Shown: positions 8,953-18,221, counted from the stretch's first letter. The stretch: DNA of 64,000 nt from Methylobacterium sp. R2-1 (GCF_014191355.1 NZ_JACHWM010000002.1:417699-481698); one strand, 5' to 3'. A program made the numbers and translations. Notes: generated by a model from the sequence alone, not told the origin.

Positions 8953-9324
8953 ATGCGCCAAGCTCTCGCCCTGCTGATCGTCGTCTCGACCGCCGCGGTT
9001 CTCGCGGCGGGGGCGGTCGGCCCGCTCGCCGAGGAGACCGGAGCCCTCGCGCCCGTGCCGGCGCAGAGGGAGCCGCTGAACCGCGGCGACGATTGCCTGT
9101 CGCCCGCCGACCTGCGCGAGGCGGTGGCCGAGAAGCGCGTCGTGCCGCCCATCGCCGCGATCCGCGCGGCGCGCCAGATCGTTCCCCGCGCCGAGATCCA
9201 GCGTGCCAGTCTGTGCCGGCACGAGGCGGGGCTCGTCTACCTGCTGACGGCCTTGCGCCGGGACGGGCAATTCATGCACGTCATGGTCGATGCCCAATCG
9301 GGACAGGTGAGCGGGCAATGGTAA
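8953..9324 (+). CDS. Periplasmic PepSY-like protein in the FeuN position
   Basis: This 123-residue secreted protein has a hydrophobic signal segment (RQALALLIVVSTAAVLAAGAVG) and then a PepSY-like module. The module has two cysteines (DDCLSP and SLCRHE), a helix, and a closing strand pair with GLVYLLTALRR and MVDAQSGQVSGQW. Such proteins are found upstream of PhoPQ-like systems in alphaproteobacteria. In Sinorhizobium the corresponding gene feuN encodes a periplasmic inhibitor of the kinase FeuQ. ATG 8953 was chosen because it leaves a clean signal peptide and places the direct-repeat operator outside the coding region. ATG 8845 would add 36 polar residues. Equivalence to FeuN is inferred from position and export, not from residue identity. 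Confidence 0.65.
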   Translation: MRQALALLIVVSTAAVLAAGAVGPLAEETGALAPVPAQREPLNRGDDCLSPADLREAVAEKRVVPPIAAIRAARQIVPRAEIQRASLCRHEAGLVYLLTALRRDGQFMHVMVDAQSGQVSGQW

Positions 9325-9361
9325 GGCGGCCGTGGGCCGCCCGGGATGAGGAGTGACGACT

Positions 9362-10039
9362 GTGCGTCTGCTCGTGGTCGAGGATGACCGTGACATCAAC
9401 CGACAGGTCGTCGCCGCGCTGGAAGAGGCCGGCTACGTCGCCGACAAGGCGTTCGACGGCGAGGAGGGCGGCTATCTCGGCGAGAACGAGCCCTACGACG
9501 CCATCATCCTCGATATGGGCCTGCCCAAGGCCGACGGCGTCACCGTGCTCCAAAACTGGCGCCGGGCCGGGGTGAAGACCCCCGTCATCATCCTCACCGC
9601 CCGTGACCGCTGGTCCGACAAGGTCGACGGCTTCGACGCGGGCGCCGACGACTACGTCACCAAGCCCTTCCACATGGAGGAACTGATGGCCCGCGTGCGT
9701 GCGATTCTTCGGCGCGCGGCCGGCCACGCCAGCAGTCAGATCGCCTGCGGCCCCGTTACCCTCGACACCCGCTCGGGCCGCGTCTTCGTCGACGGCGCCC
9801 CGATCAAGCTGACGAGCCACGAGTACCGGCTACTCTCCTACCTGATGCATCATACCGGCCGCGTCGTCTCCCGCGCCGAGCTGACCGAGCACCTCTACGA
9901 CCAGGATTTCGATCGGGATTCCAACACCATCGAGGTGTTCGTCGGGCGGCTCAGGAAGAAGCTCGCCGTGGACCTGATCCAGACGGTGCGGGGCTTGGGA
10001 TATCTGATCGATCCGAATCAGCCGCCCGGGCGGGGGTGA
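9362..10039 (+). CDS. feuP: FeuP/PhoP-like OmpR-family response regulator
   Basis: This 225-residue response regulator has a receiver domain at residues 1-115 with acidic pocket EDD at 7-9, phospho-acceptor Asp51 (AIILDMGLP) and Lys in the TKPFH loop. A winged-helix DNA-binding domain spans about 130-220 (TSHEYRLLSYLMHH, then SNTIEVFVGRLRKKL). Sequence and length resemble FeuP of Sinorhizobium and Brucella. GTG 9362 is preferred because the GAGGAG at 9348-9353 then has good spacing; GTG 9353 is the alternative. It probably shares a transcript with the PepSY gene before it and the kinase after it. In Sinorhizobium FeuP controls export of cyclic glucan; a similar envelope role is possible here. 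Confidence 0.85.
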   Translation: MRLLVVEDDRDINRQVVAALEEAGYVADKAFDGEEGGYLGENEPYDAIILDMGLPKADGVTVLQNWRRAGVKTPVIILTARDRWSDKVDGFDAGADDYVTKPFHMEELMARVRAILRRAAGHASSQIACGPVTLDTRSGRVFVDGAPIKLTSHEYRLLSYLMHHTGRVVSRAELTEHLYDQDFDRDSNTIEVFVGRLRKKLAVDLIQTVRGLGYLIDPNQPPGRG

Positions 10040-10115
10040 GGATTGCGGAGCCGGTGAACTCAGCGCTGGGCGCCTTGGCAGAGGCAAACGCCCATTCCCA
10101 GACGAAACCCCGCCG

Positions 10116-11531
10116 ATGACCGACCGCCTCGCTTGGCTCCCCCTGCGCCGCCGCTCCATCGCGGTCCGGCTCGCGGTCTCCTCGTTCCTATCGAGCACCG
10201 CGATCCTCGTCATCGCGGCCTTTATCCTCACCACGCTCTACCGTGAGAACACCGAGCGCGCCTTCGACAGCCGTCTGCTCGTCTTCGCCAACAACCTCGC
10301 CACCGATCTCGTCTCGCCGAGCGAGCCCGAGACGCGCTCCTTCTCGCTGGGCGATCCGCGCTTCGACCTGCCGCTGTCGGGCTGGTACTGGCAGGTCGGA
10401 CGACCGGACGCGAAGCCGCGCGACCTGCGCACCTCGCGCTCGCTCGTCGGCGTGCCGCTGAAAGGGCCCGATCAGGCCGGCACCGCCACCATCGGTCAGA
10501 TCCGCCAGGGCTACAGCAAGGGCCAGGATGACCGGACCCTGCGCATCGTCGAGCGCGACGTCGATGTCGGCGCCGACGGGCGCTACACCGTGCGGGTGGC
10601 GGGGCCCGCCGATGAGATCGTCAACGACGTCGAGCGCTTCCGCTTCTCACTGTTCATGACCTTCGGCCTGCTCGGCTTCTCGCTTGCGGCCACCGCGCTG
10701 CTGCAGATCCGCTTCGGCCTCGCCCCCTTGCGCAAGCTGCGCACGGCGCTCGGCTCGATCCGCCGCGGCGAGGCCGACCGGATCGACGGCGAGTATCCCC
10801 GCGACATCGCTCCGCTCGCGGGTGAGATCAACCTGCTCATCGAGACCAACCGCGAGATCCTGGAGCGTGCCCGCACCCAGGTCGGCAATCTCGCCCATGC
10901 CCTGAAGACCCCGCTCTCGATCATCGTCAACGAGGCCGGCGGCAGCGACGCTCCGCCCGAACTGTCGGAGAAGATCCGCGAGCAGGCGGCGGTGATGCGC
11001 GATCAGGTGAACTACCACCTCGACCGCGCCCGCGCCGCGGCGCTCGCCGGCACGCTCGGCACCTCGACCGAGGTCGAGCCCGCGCTTGCCGGCCTCGTGA
11101 GGACGTTCGGAAAGATCTACCGCGACAAGGACATCGCCTACGAGGTCCACGTGCCGCCGGGTCTGCGCTTCCGCGGCGAGAAGCAGGATTTCGAGGAGAT
11201 GATCGGCAACCTCGTCGACAACGCCTCGAAATGGGCAGCGGGCCGTGTCTCGATCTCCGCCGCACCCACCGGTGAGCACGATTATCCCCACCTGCTCGTG
11301 GCGGTGGAGGATGACGGGCCGGGCCTGCCGGAGGAGGATCGCGCCGCGGTGCTGAAGCGGGGCCGGCGCCTCGACGAGACCAAGCCCGGCTCCGGCCTCG
11401 GCCTGTCGATCGTGGCGGATCTGGCCGCACTCTACCGTGGCCGCTTCCGACTGGAGGCGGCGGCCCTCGGCGGCTTGCGGGCCGTGATCGAGGTGCCGGG
11501 CGACGCGCCTGTGGGGGCCGGACAACGCTGA
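10116..11531 (+). CDS. feuQ: FeuQ/PhoQ-like sensor histidine kinase
   Basis: This 471-residue membrane kinase has a first transmembrane helix at about residues 20-45, a periplasmic sensor domain to about 175, a second helix at 178-198, and a HAMP-like linker. The phospho-acceptor is His261 in NLAHALKTPLS, the PhoQ-type H-box. The ATP-binding domain shows an N-box (NLVDNASKW) and G-box (EDDGPGLP, GSGLGLSIV). It lies 76 bp after feuP. The periplasmic loop is the expected contact for the PepSY protein two genes upstream. Family assignment is strong; the FeuQ name relies on gene order and on the neighbouring cycHJKL-type cluster, a linkage I recall from rhizobia. Confidence 0.82.
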   Translation: MTDRLAWLPLRRRSIAVRLAVSSFLSSTAILVIAAFILTTLYRENTERAFDSRLLVFANNLATDLVSPSEPETRSFSLGDPRFDLPLSGWYWQVGRPDAKPRDLRTSRSLVGVPLKGPDQAGTATIGQIRQGYSKGQDDRTLRIVERDVDVGADGRYTVRVAGPADEIVNDVERFRFSLFMTFGLLGFSLAATALLQIRFGLAPLRKLRTALGSIRRGEADRIDGEYPRDIAPLAGEINLLIETNREILERARTQVGNLAHALKTPLSIIVNEAGGSDAPPELSEKIREQAAVMRDQVNYHLDRARAAALAGTLGTSTEVEPALAGLVRTFGKIYRDKDIAYEVHVPPGLRFRGEKQDFEEMIGNLVDNASKWAAGRVSISAAPTGEHDYPHLLVAVEDDGPGLPEEDRAAVLKRGRRLDETKPGSGLGLSIVADLAALYRGRFRLEAAALGGLRAVIEVPGDAPVGAGQR

Positions 11532-11678
11532 GTAGCAGCGGCCGAGCGAAGGTTACGGACCAGGCCGCCTGTGCTATGGCCGTGCTTCACCCGCGCGTGA
11601 CGACGTGTCACCCGGAAGCGATGTCGTGCAGGCCCTGCTCGGGCTCTACACGGGGCCGAGCTTAAATCTTTGGGTCTG

Positions 11679-13229
11679 ATGACGGCGATCTGGTTTATCT
11701 TGGCGGCCATGACCGGCGCAGCCGTGTTCGCGTTGCTCTGGCCGATGTCGCGCCGCCGTCGGCAAGGGGCCAGGCCTGAGGCGGAGAGCAGCGACGGTCT
11801 CGCCACCGAGACCGGCTTCTACGAGGATCAGCTTGCCGAGATCGAGCGCGATCTCGGCCGCGGCCTCATCGCCCCGGCCGAAGCCGAGGCCGCGCGCGCC
11901 GAGGCCGCGCGCCGGCTGCTGCGGGCGAGCCGCGAGGAGCGGGCCGAGGCGTCAGGTGCCGCGCCGATCGCCGAGCCGCATCTGCGCCAGCGCCGGGCTG
12001 CCTCCGCCTTCGCGCTCTCCACCATCCCCCTCGTCGCCCTTGTCGTCTACGGCCTCTACGGCTCGCCGAACCTCCCCTCGCAGACCGACGCCGACCGTAA
12101 GGCGACGCGGGCCGGCGCGCAGGATCTGATGACTGCCATCGGCCAGATCGAGGCGCGTCTCGCCAACCACCCGGATGATGCCCGCGGCTGGAGCGTGCTC
12201 GGACCGGTCTACATGCGGCTCGGGCGGTTCGATGACGCGGCCCGCGCCTACGCCGCGCTCGTCCGCCTCAAGGGCGAGGACGCCCAAGCCCTGTCCGATT
12301 GGGGCGAGGCTCTGGTCGCGGCCGCCGACGGCACGGTGTCGCCGGAGGCGCGCAAGGTGCTGGGCCGGGCGCTCGCCGCCGAGCCGAAGGCGGCCAAGCC
12401 CCAGTTCTATCTCGCCCGCGGCGACGAGCAGTCCGGCGACGTGGCTGGCGCCGTGCGGCGGCTCGAGGCGATGGCGGCCTCCGCGCCCGCGGACGCGCCC
12501 TGGCTGCCGGCGGTGCGGGAGAACCTCGCCCGGCTGAAGGGCGAGACCGCCGCGCCGAAGGCCGAAGGAGGCGGGGAGGGGGAGAAATCCGACGCCCCGG
12601 TCGCCGGGCCCGGCAGCAACATCCAGGCCCTGCCGCCCTCCGAGCGGATCGACGCCATCCGCGGCATGGTCGAGGGGCTGGAGCGGCGCTTGGCTAAGCA
12701 GGGCGGCTCCGCCGACGAGTGGCTGCGCCTCGTGCGCTCCCACGCGGTGCTCGGCGAGCGCGACAAGGCGCTCGATGCCTTGGAACGGGCGCGTAAGGCA
12801 TTCCGCGACGACGGCGAGGCGCTGACCCGCTTCGACGCACAGGCCCAAGAACTCGGTCTCGCCGGAGCCGGCGCGCCGCCGAGGACTGAGGCCGGTGAGC
12901 GGGCCGGTGAGCGGGCCGGCGAGCGGCCCGGCGAAAAGGCCGCCGTCGAGCCCGACGCCGCGGCCGCCGCGATCAAGGCGATGCCGCCGGCCGAGCGCGA
13001 GGCCACGATCCGCGCCATGGTCGCAAGTCTCGACCGGCGGCTCGCCGCCAAGGGTGGCAGCGCCGACGAGTGGATGCGGCTCGTGCGTTCCTACGGCGTC
13101 CTCGGGGATCGCGCGGCCGCCGCGCAGGCGCTCGACCGGGCCAAGATGGCGCTCGCCGCCAACCCGACCGCGGTGGAACGCCTCGATGCGTTGGGCAAGG
13201 AACTCGGCCTGAATCCTTCCCAGCCGTAG
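11679..13229 (+). CDS. ccmI: Cytochrome c maturation protein CcmI (CycH)
   Basis: This 516-residue apocytochrome c chaperone presents cytochrome polypeptides to the CcmF/CcmH heme lyase in the periplasm. It has an N-terminal membrane helix (IWFILAAMTGAAVFALLW), the family block FYEDQLAEIERDL, and a second helix at about 115-135. A TPR region follows at about 160-290. Two homologous 60-residue C-terminal blocks start IQALPPSERIDAIRGMV and IKAMPPAEREATIRAMV. They are separated by a short repeat-rich linker. ATG 11679 is used because an in-frame TTG at 11670 lacks a ribosome site. It heads the ccmI-E-F-H set. Confidence 0.9.
   Translation: MTAIWFILAAMTGAAVFALLWPMSRRRRQGARPEAESSDGLATETGFYEDQLAEIERDLGRGLIAPAEAEAARAEAARRLLRASREERAEASGAAPIAEPHLRQRRAASAFALSTIPLVALVVYGLYGSPNLPSQTDADRKATRAGAQDLMTAIGQIEARLANHPDDARGWSVLGPVYMRLGRFDDAARAYAALVRLKGEDAQALSDWGEALVAAADGTVSPEARKVLGRALAAEPKAAKPQFYLARGDEQSGDVAGAVRRLEAMAASAPADAPWLPAVRENLARLKGETAAPKAEGGGEGEKSDAPVAGPGSNIQALPPSERIDAIRGMVEGLERRLAKQGGSADEWLRLVRSHAVLGERDKALDALERARKAFRDDGEALTRFDAQAQELGLAGAGAPPRTEAGERAGERAGERPGEKAAVEPDAAAAAIKAMPPAEREATIRAMVASLDRRLAAKGGSADEWMRLVRSYGVLGDRAAAAQALDRAKMALAANPTAVERLDALGKELGLNPSQP
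12891..12938 (+). repeat. 12-bp in-frame minisatellite in ccmI
   Basis: Four tandem copies of a GCCGGTGAGCGG unit (two exact, the third with one change, the fourth diverged) encode AGER repeats in the linker between the duplicated C-terminal blocks of CcmI. Confidence 0.85.
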
Positions 13230-13355
13230 CACGACAGGACCGCGGCAAGACCGGAGCGGGCCGCGTCCCCTGACAATCGGTCCCGCCCGTCCAACCTTGA
13301 CCCCGCGGGCGGTCGGGCCGAAACCGGTCCTTGATCAATCGCAGACGTCGGACCG

Positions 13356-13381
13356 CCTTCAGGCTTTCGTCAGCCTGAAGG
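13356..13381. other. Hairpin between ccmI and ccmE
   Basis: A perfect 10-bp inverted repeat (CCTTCAGGCT / AGCCTGAAGG, 6-nt loop) lies 36 bp before the ccmE start. There is no T-run, so it could be an mRNA-processing or attenuation hairpin rather than a full terminator. Confidence 0.5.
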
Positions 13382-13417
13382 AATGAGAAGAAGCCGACGA
13401 ACCGGGACGGAACCGTT

Positions 13418-13927
13418 GTGACCCGCAAGAGCCGCCGCCTGATCCTCATCGCCGCCTGCGGCGCCGTGCTGGCGCTGGCGCTCGGGCTGATCCTGTCGGC
13501 GATGAGCGGCTCGATCGTGTTCTTCCGCTCGCCCGCCGAGGTGGCGGCGCAGGGCGTGGCGCCGGGCACCCGCTTCCGCCTCGGCGGCCTCGTCAAGGAC
13601 GGTTCGGTGAAGCGCGGACCCGACCAGAACGTCGAGTTTTCGGTGACCGACACCAGCGCCACGGTGCCGGTGCAGTATCGCGGCCTATTGCCCGACCTGT
13701 TCCGCGAGGGCCAGGGCATCGTCGCCGAGGGCACACTCGATGCCGGCGGCGTGTTCCGGGCCGACACGGTGCTGGCCAAGCACGACGAGAACTACATGCC
13801 CCGCGAGGTCGCCGACGCCCTCAAGGCGCAGGGGCGCTGGCAGGAGGGCGGGGGAAAAGAGGCTCCGAAGGATGCGGCGAAGCCGGGCACGGCCGATGCC
13901 ACCCTGGGTCAGCGCAGCGAGCGGTGA
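13418..13927 (+). CDS. ccmE: Heme chaperone CcmE (CycJ)
   Basis: This 169-residue heme chaperone carries heme covalently from CcmABCD to the CcmF/H lyase in the periplasm. It has an N-terminal membrane anchor (about residues 8-30) and an OB-fold with [12 protein letters not shown]. The heme-attachment motif HxxxY is present as His122 and Tyr126 in KHDENYMP. A Gly/Lys-rich flexible tail follows. It begins with GTG at 13418. The downstream ccmF start lies 46 bp after the stop, in the usual rhizobial order cycH-J-K-L. Confidence 0.92.
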   Translation: MTRKSRRLILIAACGAVLALALGLILSAMSGSIVFFRSPAEVAAQGVAPGTRFRLGGLVKDGSVKRGPDQNVEFSVTDTSATVPVQYRGLLPDLFREGQGIVAEGTLDAGGVFRADTVLAKHDENYMPREVADALKAQGRWQEGGGKEAPKDAAKPGTADATLGQRSER

Positions 13928-13973
13928 AAGCTTCCATGACCATCCGGACCGAAACCGCGCGAGGGGACTGCCG

Positions 13974-15974
13974 GTGATCGTCGAGATCGGCCATTACGCG
14001 CTGGCGCTCGCGCTGGCCCTGTCCCTGGTGCAGGCGGTGATGCCGGCCTGGGCCGCCCGCTCGGGCGACGCGGCCCTGCGCGAGGTGGCGGGCCCCGCCG
14101 CGCTCGGCACCTTCGCCTGCATCCTGTTCGCCTTCTGCGCGCTGACCTACGCGCACGTGACCTCAGACTTCTCGGTCCAGAACGTCGTTGAGAACTCGCA
14201 CACCGCCAAGCCCCTGATCTACAAGATCTCCGGCGTCTGGGGGAACCACGAGGGCTCGATGCTCCTCTGGGTGCTGATCCTCGCCCTGTTCGGCGCCTGG
14301 GTCGCCGCCGCCAAGACCTCCGTGCCGCCGGTGCTGCGCACCAACACGCTGATGGTGCAGGCCAGCGTCACCTTCGTATTCGTGCTGTTCATCATCACGA
14401 CCTCGAACCCGTTCGCCCGCGTCGCGCCGGCCCCCCTGGAGGGCAACGACCTCAACCCGCTGCTGCAGGATCTCGGCCTCGCGATCCATCCGCCGCTGCT
14501 CTATCTCGGCTATGTCGGCTTCTCGGTCACCTTCGCCTTCGCCGTCGCCGCCTTGATCGAGGGACGCATCGACGCGGTCTGGGCGCGGGCGGTGCGGCCC
14601 TGGGCCCTGATCGCCTGGAGCTTCCTGACGCTCGGCATCGCCATGGGCTCGTACTGGGCCTATTACGAACTCGGCTGGGGTGGCTGGTGGTTCTGGGATC
14701 CGGTCGAGAACGCCTCGCTGATGCCCTGGATCGCCGGAACGGCGCTGCTGCACTCCATCGTCGTCATGGAGAAGCGCGACGCGCTCAAGGTCTGGACGGT
14801 TTTGCTCGCCATCCTCACCTTCTCGCTCTCGCTGGTCGGCACCTTCATCGTCCGCTCGGGGCTGCTCACCTCGGTGCACAGCTTCGCCTCCGATCCGAGC
14901 CGCGGCGTGTTCATCCTGGCGATCCTCGCCCTGTTCATTGGCGGCGCGCTTAGCCTGTTCGCGTGGCGCGCCCCGAGCTTGCGCCAGGGCGGCCTGTTCG
15001 CGCCGATCTCCCGCGAGGGGGCGCTGGTGATGAACAACCTGTTCCTGGTCGCCGCCTGCGCCACGGTGTTCGTCGGCACGCTCTACCCGCTGCTTCTCGA
15101 GATGCTGACGGGCGAAAAAATCTCGGTCGGTCCGCCCTTCTTCAACTGGACCTTCATCCCGCTGGCGCTGCCGCTCCTCGTGATCGTGCCGTTCGGGCAG
15201 GCGCTCGCGTGGAAGCGGGGCGATGCCGCGGCGGCCGCGCAGCGCCTGTTGGCGGCCTTCGCGGTGGCGCTCGTCGTCGCGCTCGGCGCGGCGGCTCTGG
15301 CCTGGGGCGGCCCGGTCATGGCGCCGGTCGGCCTTGGCTTCGGTGCCTACCTCATCATCGGCTCCGCGCTCGAAATCTGGGCGCGTGCCCGCGGCTACGG
15401 CCAGAACCGGACGCACGACCTCGGCACGACGTGGCGCCGGGCGGTCGGCCTGCCGCGCTCGGCCTGGGGCACGGCTCTGGCCCATGCCGGCGTCGGCGTC
15501 GTCGTGCTCGGCATCGCCGGGCAGGGCTGGGCGACGGAGGGACTCGCGACGATCCGGCCGGGCGGTCAGGTCGCCTCCGGCCCCTACGTTGCCACCCTCG
15601 ACCGGGTCGGTCCGACCAAGGGCGAGAATTACGAGGAGACGACCGCCTTCCTGACGCTGCGCAACCGCGCGGGCGACTATGTCGGCACGGTCGAGACCGG
15701 CAAGCGCTTCTATCCCTCCCGCCGGATGACGGTGACCGAATCCGGACTGAAGACGGTCGGCGTCAGCCAGATCTACGCCAGCCTCGGCGAGGTGCTGCCC
15801 GATGGCTCGATCGGCATGCGACTGTACTACAAGCCGCTGGTGCTGCTGATCTGGATCGGTTCGCTCATCATGGCGGCGGGCGGCGGCCTCTCGCTCACCG
15901 ACCGGCGGATGCGCGTCGGCGCCCCGGTCAAGGCGCGCGCCAAGCTGTCCCCTTCCGCGGTGCCCGCCGAATGA
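13974..15974 (+). CDS. ccmF: Heme lyase subunit CcmF (CycK)
   Basis: This 666-residue multi-spanning membrane protein is the core of the cytochrome c heme lyase. The periplasmic tryptophan-rich WWD heme-handling motif is intact (GWGGWWFWDPVENASLMPW). Histidines lie in conserved loops, for example QNVVENSHTAKPLIYK and GVWGNHEGSMLLW. About 14 hydrophobic segments are visible. GTG 13974 is chosen because translation from it gives a first membrane helix at once (GHYALALALALSLVQ). The upstream in-frame extension overlaps ccmE and has non-membrane composition. The stop overlaps the ccmH start as ATGA, indicating translational coupling. Confidence 0.93.
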   Translation: MIVEIGHYALALALALSLVQAVMPAWAARSGDAALREVAGPAALGTFACILFAFCALTYAHVTSDFSVQNVVENSHTAKPLIYKISGVWGNHEGSMLLWVLILALFGAWVAAAKTSVPPVLRTNTLMVQASVTFVFVLFIITTSNPFARVAPAPLEGNDLNPLLQDLGLAIHPPLLYLGYVGFSVTFAFAVAALIEGRIDAVWARAVRPWALIAWSFLTLGIAMGSYWAYYELGWGGWWFWDPVENASLMPWIAGTALLHSIVVMEKRDALKVWTVLLAILTFSLSLVGTFIVRSGLLTSVHSFASDPSRGVFILAILALFIGGALSLFAWRAPSLRQGGLFAPISREGALVMNNLFLVAACATVFVGTLYPLLLEMLTGEKISVGPPFFNWTFIPLALPLLVIVPFGQALAWKRGDAAAAAQRLLAAFAVALVVALGAAALAWGGPVMAPVGLGFGAYLIIGSALEIWARARGYGQNRTHDLGTTWRRAVGLPRSAWGTALAHAGVGVVVLGIAGQGWATEGLATIRPGGQVASGPYVATLDRVGPTKGENYEETTAFLTLRNRAGDYVGTVETGKRFYPSRRMTVTESGLKTVGVSQIYASLGEVLPDGSIGMRLYYKPLVLLIWIGSLIMAAGGGLSLTDRRMRVGAPVKARAKLSPSAVPAE

Positions 15975-16432
15975 AGCGCCTTCGCTCCACCCTCGTCGCG
16001 CTCGCTCTGACCCTCGCCGCTTCCGCGGCGCTCGCCGTGCAGCCGGACGAGGTGCTCAAGGACCCCGCCATGGAGGCGCGGGCGCGGCAGATCTCGGAAG
16101 GTCTGCGCTGCCTCGTCTGCCAGAACCAGTCGATCGACGATTCCGACGCGCCGCTCGCCAAGGACCTGCGTGTGCTGGTGCGCGAGCGGCTGAAGGAGGG
16201 CGACAGCAATGCCCAAGTCGTCGATTACGTCGTGGCCCGCTACGGCGAGTTCGTGCTGCTGCGCCCCGTCTTCGGCTGGCACACGCTGCTGCTCTGGATG
16301 AGCCCGCTGCTCGCGGTGGGCTTGGGCGCCTTCGGCATCTGGCGCCTGTCGCGCCGCCGCCCGCCGACACGGGCGGAAGGCCTGTCCGAGGCGGAGGCAG
16401 CGGAGGTCGAGACGCTGCTCAAGCGGCCGTAG
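15971..16432 (+). CDS. ccmH: Cytochrome c maturation protein CcmH (CycL)
   Basis: This 153-residue membrane-anchored thiol oxidoreductase keeps apocytochrome CXXCH cysteines reduced for heme ligation. It has a signal peptide (STLVALALTLAASAALA), the active motif LRCLVCQNQ with Cys47 and Cys50, and a C-terminal membrane helix (LLLWMSPLLAVGLGAFGIW) with a basic RRRP edge. Its ATG overlaps the ccmF stop by four bases. It closes the ccm cluster; the ccmABCD genes are not in this window. Confidence 0.93.
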   Translation: MKRLRSTLVALALTLAASAALAVQPDEVLKDPAMEARARQISEGLRCLVCQNQSIDDSDAPLAKDLRVLVRERLKEGDSNAQVVDYVVARYGEFVLLRPVFGWHTLLLWMSPLLAVGLGAFGIWRLSRRRPPTRAEGLSEAEAAEVETLLKRP

Positions 16433-16527
16433 AACGGGGCGCGCCCTGCTTTCGCCCGATCGTCCGGGCAGGGTCCGTTTGCATCGTCGTCACCTTTCGA
16501 CACGCAGCGAGCCGCAACCCGAGCGCC

Positions 16528-17217
16528 ATGCCGACCGCCGCCTCCATCAGACGTCTCGCTCTCACCACCGCGCTCGGCCTCGCGGCCGGTCTTGCGGCCA
16601 ATCTCGCGGCTTTGAGCCCGGCCTGGGCCCACCCCCATGTCTGGATCACCGCCAAGGCCGAACTTGCCTACGAGGCGGGCCGCGTCACCGGCATCCGCCA
16701 CGCCTGGACCTTCGACCCCGAATACACCGCCTTCCTGACCCAGGGGCTGGACGCGAACGGCGACGGCAAGGTCTCGCCCGATGAGCTTCAGGGCTCGGCG
16801 AAGGAGCAAGCCGCCAACCTCGCCGAGTTCGCCTACTTCACGAAGCTCAAGGTGGCCGGCAAGGAGCAGGCCTTCGCCGAGCCGCAGGAGGCGCGGATGG
16901 CCATGGAGGGCGGCAAGCTGACCTTGAGCTTCCTGCTGCCGCTGAAGACGCCCGCCGCCCAGGGCAGGGGCGTCGCGGCCATCGAAGTCTACGATCCGAC
17001 CTACTTCATCGCCTTCAGCCTCGCGGACGGGGCCGACGCGGTGCGCCTCGCCGGCGCCGCCCCCGGCTGCAGCATGACGGTGACGCGGGCAAAGAACACC
17101 GAACCCAATGTGGCCTCCGCCGGCCAGTCGATGACGGAGGCGATGTTCGAGGCGCTCACCGCCGCCTCGAATTACGGCGAGCAATTCGCCAACCGGGCCA
17201 TCGTCGCATGTCCCTGA
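16528..17217 (+). CDS. DUF1007 family periplasmic protein with EF-hand-like loop
   Basis: This 229-residue exported protein belongs to the DUF1007 group commonly paired with nickel/cobalt NicO transporters. It has a signal peptide ending ALSPAWA, and the mature N-terminus begins HPHVWITAKAEL, offering His ligands for metal. A Ca-type EF-hand loop, DANGDGKVSPDEL, sits at about residues 75-87. Two cysteines (GCSMTV and the C-terminal VACP) could pair. Its end overlaps the start of the NicO gene by 10 bp, so the two are co-translated. A metal-binding accessory role is inferred from that pairing. Confidence 0.8.
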   Translation: MPTAASIRRLALTTALGLAAGLAANLAALSPAWAHPHVWITAKAELAYEAGRVTGIRHAWTFDPEYTAFLTQGLDANGDGKVSPDELQGSAKEQAANLAEFAYFTKLKVAGKEQAFAEPQEARMAMEGGKLTLSFLLPLKTPAAQGRGVAAIEVYDPTYFIAFSLADGADAVRLAGAAPGCSMTVTRAKNTEPNVASAGQSMTEAMFEALTAASNYGEQFANRAIVACP

Positions 17218-18221
17218 CCGCCGCGATCCGCCCCGCAGGTCTGGCAGGCAGCCGGTGGCCGCTGCGGCTGGCTCTCGCCGCCGGGGCGGTGCTGGCGGCT
17301 GGCGGCCTCCTCGCCGGCATCGCCTGGGTGCTCGGCCCCGTCGCTGCTCCGCCGCCGCGCTCGCCCTTCGGCATCGGTTTTCGCGAGGCCGCCCCGGCGG
17401 CGACGGGGCTCGGCGGCTGGCTGCTCGCGGTCCAGTCCAATTTCTCCAGCCACCTCCGCGCGGCCGTGACGGCGCTGAAGGCCGGCGGCCCCTGGATGCC
17501 GCTCATCGTGATGGGCTTCGCCTATGGCGTGTTCCACGCTGCCGGGCCCGGCCACGGCAAGGCGGTGATCGCCGGCTACATCGTCGCCGGCGAGCGCACG
17601 TTGCGGCGCGGCTTTGCCCTGAGCGCCGCCGCGGCCCTGCTCCAGGCTCTCGTGGCCATCGCCATCGTGCTGGTCGGCGTCCTCGTCCTCAACACGACCG
17701 CCGCCGGGATGACGCGGGCCGGCACCCTGATCGAGACCGTCAGCTTCGCTCTCGTGACCGGGCTCGGGGCCGCGGTGACGTGGCGCAAGGCCGGGCGACT
17801 CGCCGGCCTTGCCATCGATAGCTCGGCCGAGGCGTGCGGCCCCGGCTGCGGCCATACTCACCTGACCGATGCCGCCGCCCTCGACAGGCTCGGCGGCTGG
17901 CGCGAGCGGGCCGGCGTGGTGCTCGCTGCCGGCTCCCGCCCCTGCGCCGGGGCGGTGCTGATCCTCGTGTTCTGCGCCGCGCAGGGCCTGCTCGCCGCGG
18001 GTATCGCCGCGACCTTCGCCATGGCGCTCGGCACCGCGCTCACCACCGGGGCGCTCGCGAGCCTCGCGGTTTTCGCCAAGGCCCTGGCGCTGCGCCTCGC
18101 GGGCGGGCGCGGGCAGGCCGGAGCCCTCGCGGTCGGCGGGCTGGAGCTCCTGGCCGGCGCCTCCGTGCTGGTGCTCGGGCTCGCCATGCTGTCAGGGCTG
18201 GCGACCGGCCTGGGTGGCTAA
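17208..18221 (+). CDS. NicO/RcnA-type nickel/cobalt transporter
   Basis: This 337-residue inner membrane protein has about seven hydrophobic segments. The NicO signature is present: HAAGPGHGKAVIAGY with His110 and His117, a histidine/cysteine-containing cytoplasmic loop (CGPGCGHTH, about residues 210-218), and a later GSRPCAGAVLILVF block. Family members move Ni2+ or Co2+ in either direction; sequence alone does not settle uptake versus efflux. The overlapping DUF1007 gene upstream is a typical partner. Downstream is an unrelated CPPC protein. Confidence 0.82.
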   Translation: MSLTAAIRPAGLAGSRWPLRLALAAGAVLAAGGLLAGIAWVLGPVAAPPPRSPFGIGFREAAPAATGLGGWLLAVQSNFSSHLRAAVTALKAGGPWMPLIVMGFAYGVFHAAGPGHGKAVIAGYIVAGERTLRRGFALSAAAALLQALVAIAIVLVGVLVLNTTAAGMTRAGTLIETVSFALVTGLGAAVTWRKAGRLAGLAIDSSAEACGPGCGHTHLTDAAALDRLGGWRERAGVVLAAGSRPCAGAVLILVFCAAQGLLAAGIAATFAMALGTALTTGALASLAVFAKALALRLAGGRGQAGALAVGGLELLAGASVLVLGLAMLSGLATGLGG

